The notes below the pieces were generated by a model. It was given only the letters and a program-made list of their open reading frames with translations, was not told where the DNA came from and made no database searches. Shown here one piece after another: positions 12,590-23,960 of a stretch of DNA of 64,000 bases. Both the position numbers and the translations under genes were made by a program. This DNA is from Spiroplasma helicoides (lineage in GTDB: Bacteria > Bacillota_I > Bacilli_A > Mycoplasmatales > Mycoplasmataceae), in contig NZ_CP017015.1 of the NCBI RefSeq assembly GCF_001715535.1, positions 124,001-188,000 of the forward strand, written 5' to 3'. Every line of letters starts with the position of its first letter. Position 1 is the first letter of the stretch.

Positions 12590-13279
12590 ATGTTATTAAA
12601 AAAAGAGGTTAAAAAAAGATCGATAAAAAATATCGCTAGTTTAATATTGGTGTTTTTTCTTGTGTTTTTTTCTCATTTAGCTTTACAAATAATCTTTGAT
12701 GTATCAGTCATTATTCACAACATATTTTTAGATACTCATTTTTTCTTGTTTTTAATTAGATATGTTTTATTGTTGGGTATTTATTGATTGTCTAAAAAAG
12801 CAATTAATCAACAGTTTATGAGAACCAGTGAAACTAAAATTAATATTAAAGAAAAGTTGGTTATATTATTTGCTACGTTTATAAATACATTCTACTCAAT
12901 TAAAACATTGGATATTGAGACAATAAATATGCTTTGCGACACATCATTAGAGTCATGAAGTAAGTATTTAGTTTGAAATGCCGGATTGATACTAGGTTTA
13001 GTTCTTTCAATATTTGCTTATGTAGTAAGTTATGAATTTAACGTATTGCAAAACTCTGTTACAGAATATTCTAAAAAAATAATAAAATTTATAATTTCTA
13101 TTTTAAACTTTAAGTTTATATCTTATTTTTTAAAATTAGTTCAAAATATCAAAATATTTTTGATTCTTATAAAAAAAAGAACTGAATTTAATTTTACTAT
13201 TTCTAATTTCAAAAAAACTCAAATAATAAAAAAAGACAAATTTATATTTGGAGATTATTTAAGCTACTCTTTTATGTAA
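12590..13279 (+). CDS. Membrane protein of unknown function next to an ABC transporter
   Basis: The protein has 229 residues. A basic N-terminus (KKEVKKRSIKN) is followed by about four membrane segments, and the C-terminal ~60 residues are basic and hydrophilic. The SD GAAGGA (12578-12583) precedes the ATG. The gene ends 35 nt before the fused ABC transporter and shares its direction, so co-transcription and a shared role are plausible. No family is recognised. Confidence 0.6.
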
Positions 13280-13314
13280 TTTTTTAATTTATATAAAAGA
13301 GAGGAAGAAAAGAA

Positions 13315-15144
13315 ATGGAAAACAAACAAGAAATTAATAAAACAAACAATATAGAAGTATTAAAAAAGGATGTATTACAAAACAGTATTGAAGTAAAAGG
13401 ATTAGTGAAAAAATTTAAATCAGGATATGGTATTGAAGATATTAATTTTATAGTAAAACCAGGTACAGTATTTGGTTATTTAGGTCCAAATGGTGCGGGA
13501 AAATCAACAACAATTAGATCATTGATGGGTTTTATTAAACCAGATAAAGGTAATTCTACAATTAAGAACTTAAAAGAAAAATCAATTGAAGACATAGTTT
13601 CTTATGATTCTTGAAAAGATAAAAATCAAACACAAAAAATAATAGGTTATGTACCAGGAGAGATAGCATTTCCTGAAAATATGACAGGTATAAATTTATT
13701 GAAAATGGTTTTTAAGTTAAGAGGAATGTCAAATTGAGAAGATGTAAAAAAATATATTTATTACTGAGAATTTGATCCTAATTTAAGAATTAAAAAAATG
13801 TCTAAAGGGATGAAACAAAAGTTAGCGCTTGTCATTGCTTGAATGCACAATCCAGACATAATAATTTTAGACGAACCAACCACTGGATTAGATCCATTGA
13901 TGCAACAAAAGTTTGTGGCTTTAGTGAAACAATCAAAAGAAGAAGGTAAAGCGATTATAATGTCTAGTCACATATTTTCAGAAATAGAAAAAACATGTGA
14001 TATAGTATCAATAATAAAAAAAGGACAAATAGTTTCCACCATTGACATTTCTAAAATTAGATACAATGAAGAAAAAACTTATGAAGTTAAGTTTAAAGAA
14101 AAAATAAAAGAAGATTTATTAAAATCAAATTTATGAAAAGCAGAACAATTAAGCCATAGGTCAGCATTAGTTTTTATTAAAAACGAAAATATTAACCAAT
14201 TTTTAGAGTATGTTTCAAAGAATCAAGCTGAATTTTTAAAAGAACACCCTTTAGATTTGGAACAATACTTTATGAAGTATTATGAAAATGAGATATCAAC
14301 TGTTGTTAAAGATAATATTGAAAAGTACAATGAAGAGCCAGAAAAAACTTCACATGTTAAGGCGAGTGTTGAATTCATAAATAGAAGTTACAAAAAAATG
14401 GCAATTTTATGAACTTGTTTAACAATATTACCAATAGCAATGTTAAGCATATTGATATTTACAATGTATTCAAAAGGAACCTTTGAAGTTCTGCCAAATA
14501 ACATAATGAAATCAGAAGCAGCAATTAAAAAACAATTTTCAAGTATTCTAGATATGATGTTTTTTGGAAATCTAGGTTTCTTACTACCAGTTATATTTAT
14601 AATAATAAATTCAGGAAGTATTGTTGCTGGTGAGGTGGAAAAGGGAACTATGGTGAACTTTTTAACAACGAACCTAACAAGAAAAAGTGTCATACTTACA
14701 AAAATGTTCACTTTTATTAGTTACATTGGATTAGCAGTGTTTTTAGACTTAATTATTACATTAGCTTTAATATATGGTTTGAACATTCAACAATTTGTGG
14801 ACATATCAAATCTTACAACTAAATTTATTGGTTTATTCTTATTATTATTTGTGATAAGTGCAATCGGATTTATTTCTAGTTGTTATTTTAACAGAATGTC
14901 ATATGCACTTGTTTTGGTTGGAGCAATTGTTATAATTTCATGAGTATTGACAATTGCTGCTAAAGCAGACGCATCATTAGATTGAATGAAATACTTATCA
15001 ATCAACACATTATTTGATTATAGTTCTTTAGATGCAAGCAAACTTTCAACTTTTTTAGGTCAGTATTTATTTATGGCTCTTGCTGGTATTGGTTTATTTG
15101 TAGGTGCTTACTTTGTGTTTACAAAAAAAGATTTACCTTTATAA
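13315..15144 (+). CDS. ABC transporter, ATPase and ABC-2-type permease in one chain
   Basis: The 609-residue fusion has its ATPase first: Walker A GPNGAGKS (57-64), signature MSKGMKQ, Walker B IIILDEP (Asp186), D-loop TGLDP and H-switch SSH. About 150 linker residues follow. The permease (about 360-605) has six hydrophobic stretches and the ABC-2 motif region GSIVAGEVEKGTM, typical of exporters. The frame crosses many TGA codons. The MSKGM signature instead of LSGGQ is common in the CcmA/drug-export type. The substrate is not predictable; exporting lipids, peptides or drugs are all possible. SD GAGAGGAAG lies before the ATG. Confidence 0.85.
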
Positions 15145-15216
15145 GAAAAAATTTAAGAGTATAATATATTTGAAAATATATAGGGTACATTAATCTAAGC
15201 ACTAGTGACTAAAATA

Positions 15217-15225
15217 TGGTATAAT
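15217..15225 (+). promoter_or_regulatory. Extended -10 element with a long leader
   Basis: TGG-TATAAT lies about 185 nt before the start codon at 15409. The leader between them has two hairpins (see the next entry). Confidence 0.4.
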
Positions 15226-15259
15226 CATAGTGTTAGTATATGTTGTATATATAACTATT

Positions 15260-15376
15260 TTTTCTGTTAAAAAAAGGTTTGGTTAAATTAAAATTAAACA
15301 GAAAATTATCAATAAAAATTATGAATTAAAAAGTAGAATTAAAAGTGTGTATTAATAAGTTTTTTATACACTTTTT
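15260..15376 (+). promoter_or_regulatory. Structured 5' leader with two hairpins
   Basis: A 9-bp stem TTTTCTGTT/AACAGAAAA (15260-15268/15297-15305) is followed by an 11-bp stem starting AAAAGTGT and closing ACACTTTT (15341-15351/15365-15375) with a short T run. The second could act as an attenuator before the gene at 15409. No known riboswitch class is recognised. Confidence 0.35.
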
Positions 15377-15408
15377 GAATATTATCAATTATTTAAGGGG
15401 GACTATTT

Positions 15409-16539
15409 ATGTATTATGTGTTAGTAATAAAAAGGGATTTTTATGTTGTAGATCCAAATATGCGTATGATTGCACTTTTTAATACTTTTGCACAGGCTAT
15501 AAAATTAAGTGATATGCTAAATGCACAAAGAGCTCTGTTTGAAAATAGTGGAAAACCTCAAGCAGCATTTGATGCATATGTAGATAGATTGATAGCTTCT
15601 TTTGGAGGAGTTAATATGATAAATCCCTCTGGTCCAGGTCCACGAATGTCTTCGAGATATGGTGGTTTATATGACAATAGCACAAAACTATTGGGATATG
15701 GTAACGAATGAGGAATGGACAACTTTAACCAACCATTTAGAAGAACAGATATGAACAGAGGGTTCAATCAGTTCGGTGGCTTTGATGATTCTAATGATGT
15801 TGACTACATGTCTAGAAATGAATCCAATGGTAATTATTACTCAAGAGAAAACAATAGAGGTCAAAGATACAACAATAATTATAGAGATGATTTTGACAAT
15901 CCACGATATAATCAAGGACCTTACCAACCAATGGATAGAAATCAAAATTATTATGGTAAAGATAAAAATGACTACTATGATAATTCTGGTTATGGTTATG
16001 ATCAACAACGTTATCGTGATGATAGAAACGAAAGATATAGTCGAAACGAATGAAACGAATGAAACGACCACGAAGATCGCAACTCTAGATATGACAGAAA
16101 TGATCGTGACAGAAATGATCGGGATAGAATTGAAAGAACTCAACGTTTGGAATATAATGAAAAAAGATTTGAAAATAAAGAAGAATCAAGAACAAATGAT
16201 AGAGATAGTGTAAAAAGATTTAATAATGAAAAAAATAATAAAAACTCAGAACCAAAAAGCGCACTATTTAACTATTATGAAGATGATGATTCTGGCAAAA
16301 GATCTAGAAGTAAAGAAACAGCACGTTATTCAAGTGGTAAGTCAACATACGATGACGATGAATATATTGAAAAAAGTATGGACAAATCAATTGAGCAAGA
16401 TGTTGAGTTTTTAACAAACAAAACATCTCGAAAATCTGATTCAACAGGTAATACAGGCGAAATGTTCTTGTCAGAGGCTGAAATATCTAAATTTATAAAA
16501 AAATTGGCAAGTGGCAAAGAAGTCGAAGACAAAAAATAG
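15409..16539 (+). CDS. Low-complexity Tyr/Asn/Arg/Asp-rich protein with a conserved-looking N-terminus
   Basis: The protein has 376 residues. Residues 1-65 are ordinary and predicted folded (YYVLVIKRDFYVVDPNMRM, then helices). About 66-300 is a disordered stretch rich in N, Y, R, D, G and Q, with many YYxR and RNDRDR-type pieces. The C-terminal ~40 residues return to normal composition (SEAEISKFIKKLASGKE). The frame is continuous: TGA at 15709, 16051 and 16060 read as Trp. The SD AAGGGGGA (15395-15402) is strong. There is no signal peptide or membrane segment, so it should be cytosolic. The composition is that of prion-like or condensate-forming domains. Function unknown. Confidence 0.8.
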
Positions 16540-16549
16540 TTATCAATTT

Positions 16550-16617
16550 AACACCTAAAATAAAATGGATAGTAAAAAAACTTTTATTGTTAAAATTTTA
16601 TTAAGAGGTGTTTTTTT
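16550..16617 (+). terminator. Long imperfect terminator hairpin
   Basis: AACACCT (16550-16556) pairs with AGGTGTT (16606-16612), with further pairing inside and a T run after it. It ends the low-complexity gene. Confidence 0.65.
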
Positions 16618-17302
16618 ATATAGAAACTAAATTAAAAGATAACAAATTTTTAATAAATGCTGATTTTGAAAAGTCATAAACTATGAATACTGTATTATAG
16701 AATAACTTAATGACCATTACACCCAAAACATAAAAAGCAAATAGCTAGATTAAACAAGAGTGAGTTCTTAAATGATAAATTTTATTTTAAAAAACTCTTT
16801 AATCATAGTTTAATAATACAAAATATTTATAAATATATGGATAAAATAACTTAAAAGTAATTATAAAACAAAAATTTCAAAGTAATATAGTTGGTTCATA
16901 AAAAACTTTAATATATCATATGGTAACTGCATTGCAAATAGTTTAAATTTAATATAAATATAGACGCAAGTTATAAAAAATGCTCTAGGAAAAGCAAATT
17001 TACAAATTACAAAAGATCTATAAATTTAATGAAGTTGCTAACTGCTGAAAAAATATAATAGTCCTAAATGTAAATTGTGTATACAAAATAAGTTTAAAAA
17101 ACTTGTTCAGTAATAATGTAATAAGTATTTATATATAAAGAAAAAATAATTACCAAGATAGGTCATATGAACCTCTTTTGGGACTATTAAGAATAAGGGT
17201 ATTTAAACAAATATAAATTAAAAAAAATAAACATGTAAACACTAATTCAATAGTTTTTGTCACATAAATTTTTCTAATTAATTTCAAGCTCATAGAAAAC
17301 AT
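16618..17302. other. About 0.7 kb without an intact gene, possibly decayed coding DNA
   Basis: No frame longer than about 50 codons survives in any of the six frames, even with TGA as Trp. Short open stretches rich in Lys, Asn and Ile (for example around 16705-16855) suggest remnants of one or more genes. I cannot match them to a transposase or other family. The base composition is even more AT-rich than the flanks. Confidence 0.3.
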
Positions 17303-17340
17303 AAAAAAATCTCCATACAAAATTCCTATGGAGATTTTTA
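17303..17340 (-). terminator. Bidirectional terminator after the minus-strand ABC ATPase
   Basis: Stem AAAATCTCCATA/TATGGAGATTTT with a 9-10 nt loop and runs of A and T on the two sides. Confidence 0.85.
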
Positions 17341-17361
17341 TTTTAAATTTTTAAATAACTT

Positions 17362-18354
17362 TTATTTTTGAGCTTCTTCAGTAGAAGCGTTTTCTACTAT
17401 TTTAGAATTTTCTTTTTTTTCTTTATCTTTCAAAGCTTTGTAAATAGAGTCCATATTAACAGGTAATTTCACTAAGTTCTGAATAGGTGTAGAAACTTTA
17501 ATAAGATATAGAAAAATTCAGTTAATTTCTTTTGTTGTGTTTGTAGCAAACACAATTGACTTTTCAAGTTTATCATATTCAAAAACTTTAATATTTTTAC
17601 TTCTTAAAAACTCTTGAAATGGTTCATAGTCAAAATCCTCATAAAAATAAATCTTATATTTTGTGTACATATTTAAATCTAATTTTGATCCGGCAAATAC
17701 TTGTGTGCCATCTTCTAAAATAACATAATAATCAATTAAATCATTAATTTCATCAATGTTGTGAGATGTAATTAAAATAGTTTTCCCCATCTCTTTATAT
17801 TTTATAAGTAAATTTCTCATTTTATTTCTTCAACCTGAATCTAAGTTTGCTCCAGGCTCATCTAAAATAACAACTTCTGCATCTTTTATACCACAAATGA
17901 TCAAACTCAATCTATTTTGCATACCCCAAGAAAAGTTTTTTACTTTTTTGTTTGCATCTTTTTTAAGATCGAAAAAATCTAATCAATAATTTATCTTTTC
18001 TTTAATATCTTTTTTTCTAACACCAAGAACTATACACATATTTTTTAAGTATGTCATAAGAGTCATATCACATAAAGAAAACTCCATTTGTGTATAAAAA
18101 CTTATGAATTTATTTGCTTTATATGAATTTCATTTTTTTTTAGAAAATCCACAAACTTTAATTTGTCCTTTATATCTAGTTATAGCCCCGATAATAGATT
18201 TAATAACAACAGATTTACCACTTCCACTTGCACCTAAAAGAGCTACTGTTTTACCTTTTTCAAATGAAAAATTTAGCGGACCTACTACAGTCGTTCTAAA
18301 CTTTTTGATATAATTATTAAATTCGATAATACCTTCTTCCACACAAATCACCAC
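17362..18354 (-). CDS. Stand-alone ABC transporter ATP-binding protein
   Basis: The protein has 330 residues. Walker A is GASGSGKS, the signature region reads NFSWGMQNR (far from LSGGQ), Walker B is EVVILDEP with GANLDSG as D-loop, and the H-switch is TSHN. A C-terminal extension of about 100 residues ends in a charged tail. It is on the minus strand with no permease gene beside it, so it must work with one encoded elsewhere. The start GTG 18354 follows a GGGTGG SD-like string; GTG 18345 is an alternative. A TATAAT-like element lies upstream on the minus strand at about 18387-18392. Confidence 0.8.
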
Positions 18355-18504
18355 CCATTTACTAAATCCACATGTGAAATATTTATTATTATATCAATAC
18401 TAATAGTACCAAAAAAATGCATATTTAACAAGGGTATTACTCAGAAAATAATGTAAATAAATTCTAACTTTAAAAGATAGTTATTTCATAATTCTTAAAT
18501 ATTG

Positions 18505-18510
18505 TATAAT
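18505..18510 (+). promoter_or_regulatory. -10 element of ktrB
   Basis: TATAAT preceded by TTG lies 17 nt before the GGGAGAG SD and 30 nt before the ATG of ktrB. Confidence 0.45.
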
Positions 18511-18540
18511 AATTAATAGTTTTATATGGGAGAGTAAAGA

Positions 18541-20145
18541 ATGAAACCTCTAAATGAACAACAGGATAAAAAAAAGCTAAAAAAAGATAGAAGACTGATA
18601 AGAAAAACAAAAAAAATTGAAAGGGAAGTTTCTAAAAAAACAACTTTTCAAAAATTAAAATCTTGATGACCTCTGTCAAAAATTAGTGGAAAGATCATTA
18701 TAGGATATTTAACTGCAATTGTAATTGGGGGATTTTTACTTTCTATTCCAGGGGTTGTAATTGATAAAGAATCAGAATGAAACTTCATTACTGGTATGTT
18801 TACGGCATCAAGTGCAATATCTGATACAGGAATTACAATTTTACAAACCAATTCTCAGTATAGTTTTATTGGACAAATTTTAATTTTAATAATGATTAAA
18901 ATTGGTGGAATTGGTTTACTTACTATTAAAATCGTAATATTGGGTTTATTGAATAGAAAAATATCAATAAATGATCAATATGTAGCCAAAACCGAAAGAG
19001 GAACAGGAACAGTCAATAATGCTGTTGAAATGATTAGGGATGGTTTTGTTTTTTTAATTGGAATTGAAATTTTTGGTAGTGTTATATTATTTTTTGGTTT
19101 CTATTTTACACCAATGGCTGAATACAATTATGCTGGTAAAAGTTTTGATATAACAAATCCATATCAAGATTTTTCAAAATCATTGTGAGCATCTATCTTT
19201 CACTCAGTGAGTGCTGTTAATAATGCTGGATTTGATATACTTTCAAACTCATCACTTCAACCATATAATCAAGTACAAAATAGAGGATATTTTTTACAAG
19301 TAATTTTTATGCTTCAATGAATTATTGGTGGTCTTGGATATCCCACTTATCATGATATTAAAAGAAAAATTCAAGCAAGAAAGTTAGGGAAAAAAGTTAG
19401 ATTCTCATTATTTACAAAACTAAACTTTGTTGTATATTTAATTTTATTAATTTTAGGACCAATTTTAGTTGTTCTTTCAGAAATGTTAACAGTTGAAAAT
19501 AGCGACATAATGTATCCAAACGGAATAAAACAGCCAACAGAAGCGTGAGTCTTTGACATCATTTTTAACGTAACTTCCTGTAGGAATGCAGGTTATTCCA
19601 CTGTTGATGTCAATAATTTCACGGCAGGTTCTAAATTTATTATGGCTATATGAATGTTTATTGGAGCAGCTCCATCTTCTACTGCAGGAGGAATTAGAAC
19701 AACAACATTTGCAATTTGTTTCTTAGAGATATATTCAATTATTTTAAATAAACATTCAGTAGAAGCATTCAAAAAGAAAATTCCAGACGAAAATGTCAAA
19801 AGAAGCTTTGCTGTTGTATTTTTATCATTTTTTATAGTTATAACAAGTATATTTGTTGTCTATTTAGACTCAAACAAGATGTTATATGATAGAGAAGCGC
19901 AAGTTGATAATACTGAATACACGATAATTCAGTTAATTGTCTATGTATGTAGTGCATTTGGTACTGTTGGATTCCAGCCTTTTAATAACTCTGAGATTTT
20001 AGCAATGGGAGTTATAAGTAAAATAATGCTTGTATTAACAATGTTTATTGGGCAATTGGGTATTTCAAATACTTTATTAGCATTTGTTAAACCTAAAAAT
20101 AGACAGAATTACACATATCTGGAAGAAGAAGTTACTATTGGATAA
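18541..20145 (+). CDS. ktrB: Potassium channel-transporter subunit KtrB/TrkH
   Basis: This is the membrane pore subunit of the Ktr K+ uptake system, working with the KtrA ring. The 534 residues begin with a basic ~50-residue cytoplasmic N-terminus (KKLKKDRRLIRKTKK), unusually long. Four M1-P-M2 repeats follow, each with a filter loop: SAISDTGIT, SAVNNAGFD, TSCRNAGYS and SAFGTVGFQ. All four keep the filter glycine. The frame crosses TGA codons such as 18664. SD GGGAGAG is 7 nt before the ATG. ktrA lies about 6 kb upstream on the other strand. Confidence 0.93.
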
Positions 20146-20188
20146 AATTATTTTATTTTGTAAAAAAATTTTCAATATAAATATATAT

Positions 20189-20218
20189 AAAAAAACCTTT
20201 TAAATAAAAGGTTTTTTT
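20189..20218 (+). terminator. Terminator after ktrB
   Basis: Stem AAAACCTTTT/AAAAGGTTTT with loop AAAT and T run. Confidence 0.85.
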
Positions 20219-20240
20219 ATATCTTTTATTTACATAAGAG

Positions 20241-20268
20241 TTGACACACTTTTTTAAAGTTGTAATAT
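20241..20268 (+). promoter_or_regulatory. Promoter of the P-type ATPase
   Basis: TTGACA (20241-20246), 16 nt spacer, TAATAT (20263-20268), 37 nt before the ATG. Confidence 0.5.
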
Positions 20269-20304
20269 CTATTGAGTATACACAGTATTAGAAAAGGTGA
20301 AGGT

Positions 20305-23100
20305 ATGGAAGAAAATTTAAACAATAAGGAGATACCACTCTCCGAAGTTCTTTTGAAATACGAAAAAAAATGACACACATTGTCAAATGAACGTATTTTA
20401 AAAATATTAAAAACCAATCAAAATACTGGTTTATCAACCAAAGAAGCTCAAAAAAGGTTGGAAGAGTTTGGTAAGAACATACTTCCAAAGCCTAAAAAAC
20501 CAAATATTTTTTTGATATTCTTAAAAAGTTTTTTAGACCCTTTATCAATAATGATGGCAATAGCTGGTATTACATCATTAATTATTGGTTTAGTATCAAA
20601 TGATTTTCAACCAGCAGATAAAGCAGGGCTTGTTATTGTTGTTGTAATAATATTAACTAACTCATTTATTGCAACTGTTCAAGAATGAAAGTCTGAAAAT
20701 CAAAAGATTTCTTTAAGTGAAAAGCAGCAAAAGGCCTTAGTTTTAAGAGATGGTAAAAAAACAACTATCGATATTGAGGAATTAGTTCCGGGAGATATCA
20801 TTTTTTCAAAATCAGGAGATTCAGTGCCAGCTGACTCTAGAATTATTGATAACCAACTTTTAAAAGTAGATGAGTCTGCTTTGACAGGGGAAAATGAGGC
20901 TGTTGAAAAAGTAGACGATATTATAAAAGAAGCAGAGATTGTCTTGGGAGATCAAAAAAATATTGCATTTATGTCAACACTTGTTGTTGAGGGCAAAATG
21001 GTTGGGGTTGTCTTTAATACAGGTAAAGAATCTGAAATAGGGAAAATAGCTTCAAATATAAGTGAATCAAAAAGAGTTAAAACACCCTTAGAAAAAAAAG
21101 TAACAAAGTTAACATTTTTTATTGGTATTGTTTCAGTTATATTAGGTATTTTAATTTTTGGAGTTGCATTTTCATTAAAAAATAGGGCTGATTTTCCAGA
21201 GGATATGAAAAGTATTTACAAACAAATGTTACTTGCAGTATCTTCTGCAATTAGTGTTATTCCAGAATCACTTACAATAATTGTAAAAATTTGTTTAATG
21301 GTAGCTACTAAAAAAATGGCTAAAAAACATGTCTTGATAAAAAAACCAAAATCAATTGAATCACTAGGTAATGTTAATGTTATTTGTTCAGATAAAACAG
21401 GCACACTTACGCAAAACAAAATGTTTGTTGATGGTCTTTATGTTCATGGTCAAGAGCAAGATTTGAAAGAGTATGATATTACAAATCAAAATGACTTGAT
21501 TAATTGTATGGCCCTTTGTAATGACGCTTTTATAGGTAGAAAAAAAGAAAAAGTCGGAAGTGCTACAGAACTAGCTCTTATAGAGTATTTGATTGCGAAT
21601 AAAATAAATTATTTAAACTTGAGAAAAACAAACAAAAGACTTGATGAAATTCCATTCGATTCTAAAAGAAAAATAATGTCAACAGTATGTGAAGTTGATG
21701 GTAACATAGTTGCTTATACAAAAGGGGCGATGGATTATTTACTTCCAAATTGTAAACATATTTTAGAAGGAGACAAGGTTAGACCAATCGAAGACAAAGA
21801 TATTGAAAATATCAAATCTCAACTTATGATTTTTGCAAAAAAAGGTATGAGAACTCTTGGTCTTGCCAAAAAAGACTTAAAAGACCTAGATGATGAATTT
21901 GAAAATAAACTCGTTTTTATTGGTTTGGTCGCAATTATTGATCCTCCTCGTGAAGAGGTTGCTCACTCTGTAAAAGAAGCACATGATGCAGGTGTTAGAG
22001 TAATTATGATTACAGGTGATCACAAAGTAACTGCTTTTGAAATCGCTTCAAGATTAGGTATTGCAGATGAAGAACACCAAGATGTGATAACTGGACAAGA
22101 TATATCTACTTTAAGTGAAGAAGAACTAAGAATAAAACTTAAAACCACAAACGTTTTTGCCAGAGTAAATCCAGAGCATAAAGCAATGATAGTTGATATA
22201 TTGCAAGCAGACAGTAATATTGTTGCAATGACAGGAGATGGTGTAAATGATTCTCCAAGTCTAGTAAAGGCAGATGTTGGAATTGCTATGGGTATAACTG
22301 GAACTGAAGTTTCAAAAGAAGTGAGTGATGTTATTTTAAGTGATGATAACTTTAAATCAATCATTTCTGGGATAAATTCAGGAAGAAACGTTTATGAAAA
22401 AATAAAATACTCAATTTCTTTCTTGGTTGCAGCAAATATAAGTCAAGTGTTAACAATTTTATTGATATTAGGGATTTACCAAACAACAGCCTTAAACTCA
22501 GTTAACGTATTGTTTCACATATTTGTTGTGGAAACAATTGTTGCAATTCCAATTGGTATGCAAAGAGAGAGAAGTGGGGTTATGTTAAACCCTCCTCCCA
22601 CTCATAAAAAAGAGAGTTTGCTTAAAGGTATAATAATTCAAATATGTTTAACAACTTTTTTTAATACATTGTTTGCTGTTTTAAGCTATTGAATAACTCA
22701 TATTTATTTAAATGGACAAGATACAAAACTAATTCACGACTATGCTAAGGGTGGTGTTTATATTGTCATAATGTTTTCACCAATTTTTTACGCAATTTTG
22801 TTTAATAATCGTTTTTTACCAATAATTAATGCACATAAAGTTACAATTGTTGATAAATACAAACCAAATAAATGACTATTGATTCTTATGTTTGTCGCCA
22901 TATTATTAACAATTTTAACAATGTTACCTTTTGATGCATTGAATGAGTTTTTTGATTTTAAAACAGTTGATCTAGATATTTGTTTGTTGTTGATTTATAT
23001 TTTGTTTGTTGCACTTGTACCTATTTGCATTTGATCTTCATATAGATTGATTACCTATATCATGTGTAAAAGTCAAAATAACTCTAAAAAAATTAATTAA
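20305..23100 (+). CDS. Cation-transporting P-type ATPase (P2-like)
   Basis: The 931-residue pump has the phosphorylated Asp363 in DKTGTLT, the actuator loop LTGENE, MITGD and the hinge MTGDGVNDSPSL. The order A-domain, P/N domains, then six C-terminal membrane segments fits Ca2+/Na+-type P2 ATPases. The cation-site residues differ from SERCA: the TM4 motif is PESL (320-323), the TM5 Glu position reads Gln (NISQVL), and TM6 lacks the N..TD pattern and has only Glu743. Specificity is therefore uncertain; Ca2+ is a guess. The ATG follows GGTGAAGG. A compact terminator follows. Confidence 0.9.
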
Positions 23101-23121
23101 ACAGCTAAGGCTGTTTTTTTA
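23100..23121 (+). terminator. Terminator after the P-type ATPase
   Basis: Stem AACAGC/GCTGTT with loop TAAG and T run, directly at the stop codon. Confidence 0.85.
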
Positions 23122-23141
23122 TATTCATATTATTAATTAAC

Positions 23142-23169
23142 TTGATTTTGTCTCTGTTATCTTTATAAT
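23142..23169 (+). promoter_or_regulatory. Promoter of the surface-protein cluster
   Basis: TTGATT (23142-23147), 16 nt spacer, TATAAT (23164-23169), 26 nt before the ATG at 23196. Confidence 0.5.
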
Positions 23170-23195
23170 GATACATATATTAAAGGGGCGTAATT

Positions 23196-23888
23196 ATGAT
23201 ATTCAATAAGCTTAAAAAAAGTTTTTATTTAATTACAGCACTTTACTTTTTGGTAAATGTTCAATTTTTTGGTGCTTTTTTTACAGAGATAGGTCAATTT
23301 ATTGATAAAATACAAATATTTATTTTAATCTTTTTAATAATTTCAATCTTAATATTTTTAATTGTGGAATTTTCTAAGTTCATTGAAAAAATAAACTTAA
23401 ATATAAATGAAATTATTTCATTCAAATGACTGGTAAAAAGAGAAAATATAAAAGACATATATAATTTTACCTCACTTTTAATACCATTTGTTATTTTTAA
23501 ATCAGTGACATTTGTGTTAAATATTGCTCTATTTCAAGGTGACTTTAGTATTCTATTTGTCTTTATTGGATTTACTTCACTTGCTCTTATATTAACTCTA
23601 ACTTCATTGGTTATGATTATAGTTTATATTTCATTTTTAAAAGCAAATGTTAAGGAATTTAGAGAACATAATTTAGCTATCTTTTTAAGTAATTTTGATA
23701 TAGAAAAAAGGTTTATCAATAGAAAAAGTTTAATTCAAATTAAAGATGGTCTTGACTTTGAACAAACAAAATCTTACTCAATAAATATTTTTGGTAAAAA
23801 TAATCAATATATTTTAAAAATTAAATCTTATTTTTCTATATTGTTGAATAATAACAAAAAGGCCACAACACCACCAAACTCTATATAA
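23196..23888 (+). CDS. 230-aa membrane protein, paralogue of the 29193 gene
   Basis: About four membrane segments (two near residues 10-65, two near 95-150) are followed by an amphipathic region and a C-terminal tail, FSILLNNNKKATTPP, six residues from the end of the shared motif to the stop or less. The gene at 29193-29885 has the same length and topology and ends in the same tail although the codons differ. Each copy sits just upstream of an exported or lipoprotein gene. AAAGGGG precedes the ATG. No family is recognised; a membrane helper for the neighbouring surface proteins is a guess. Confidence 0.7.
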
Positions 23889-23960
23889 TACATTTTTAAT
23901 AATTAACAAATATAAATTTTAATTATTATATTTTTTTGTATATTAAATTTAGATTATATG

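Noticed and set aside
15776-16213. Long alternative frame inside the low-complexity gene (and an antisense one at 15841-16143)
   Set aside because: Low-complexity repeats keep other frames open by chance; only the 15409 frame has an SD, an ordered N-terminus and an ordered C-terminus.
22020-22364. Antisense frame of 114 codons in the P-type ATPase (also 36560-36943 in potC, 61696-62247 in folD)
   Set aside because: Each is a shadow of a well-supported gene, with no SD and composition typical of antisense frames.
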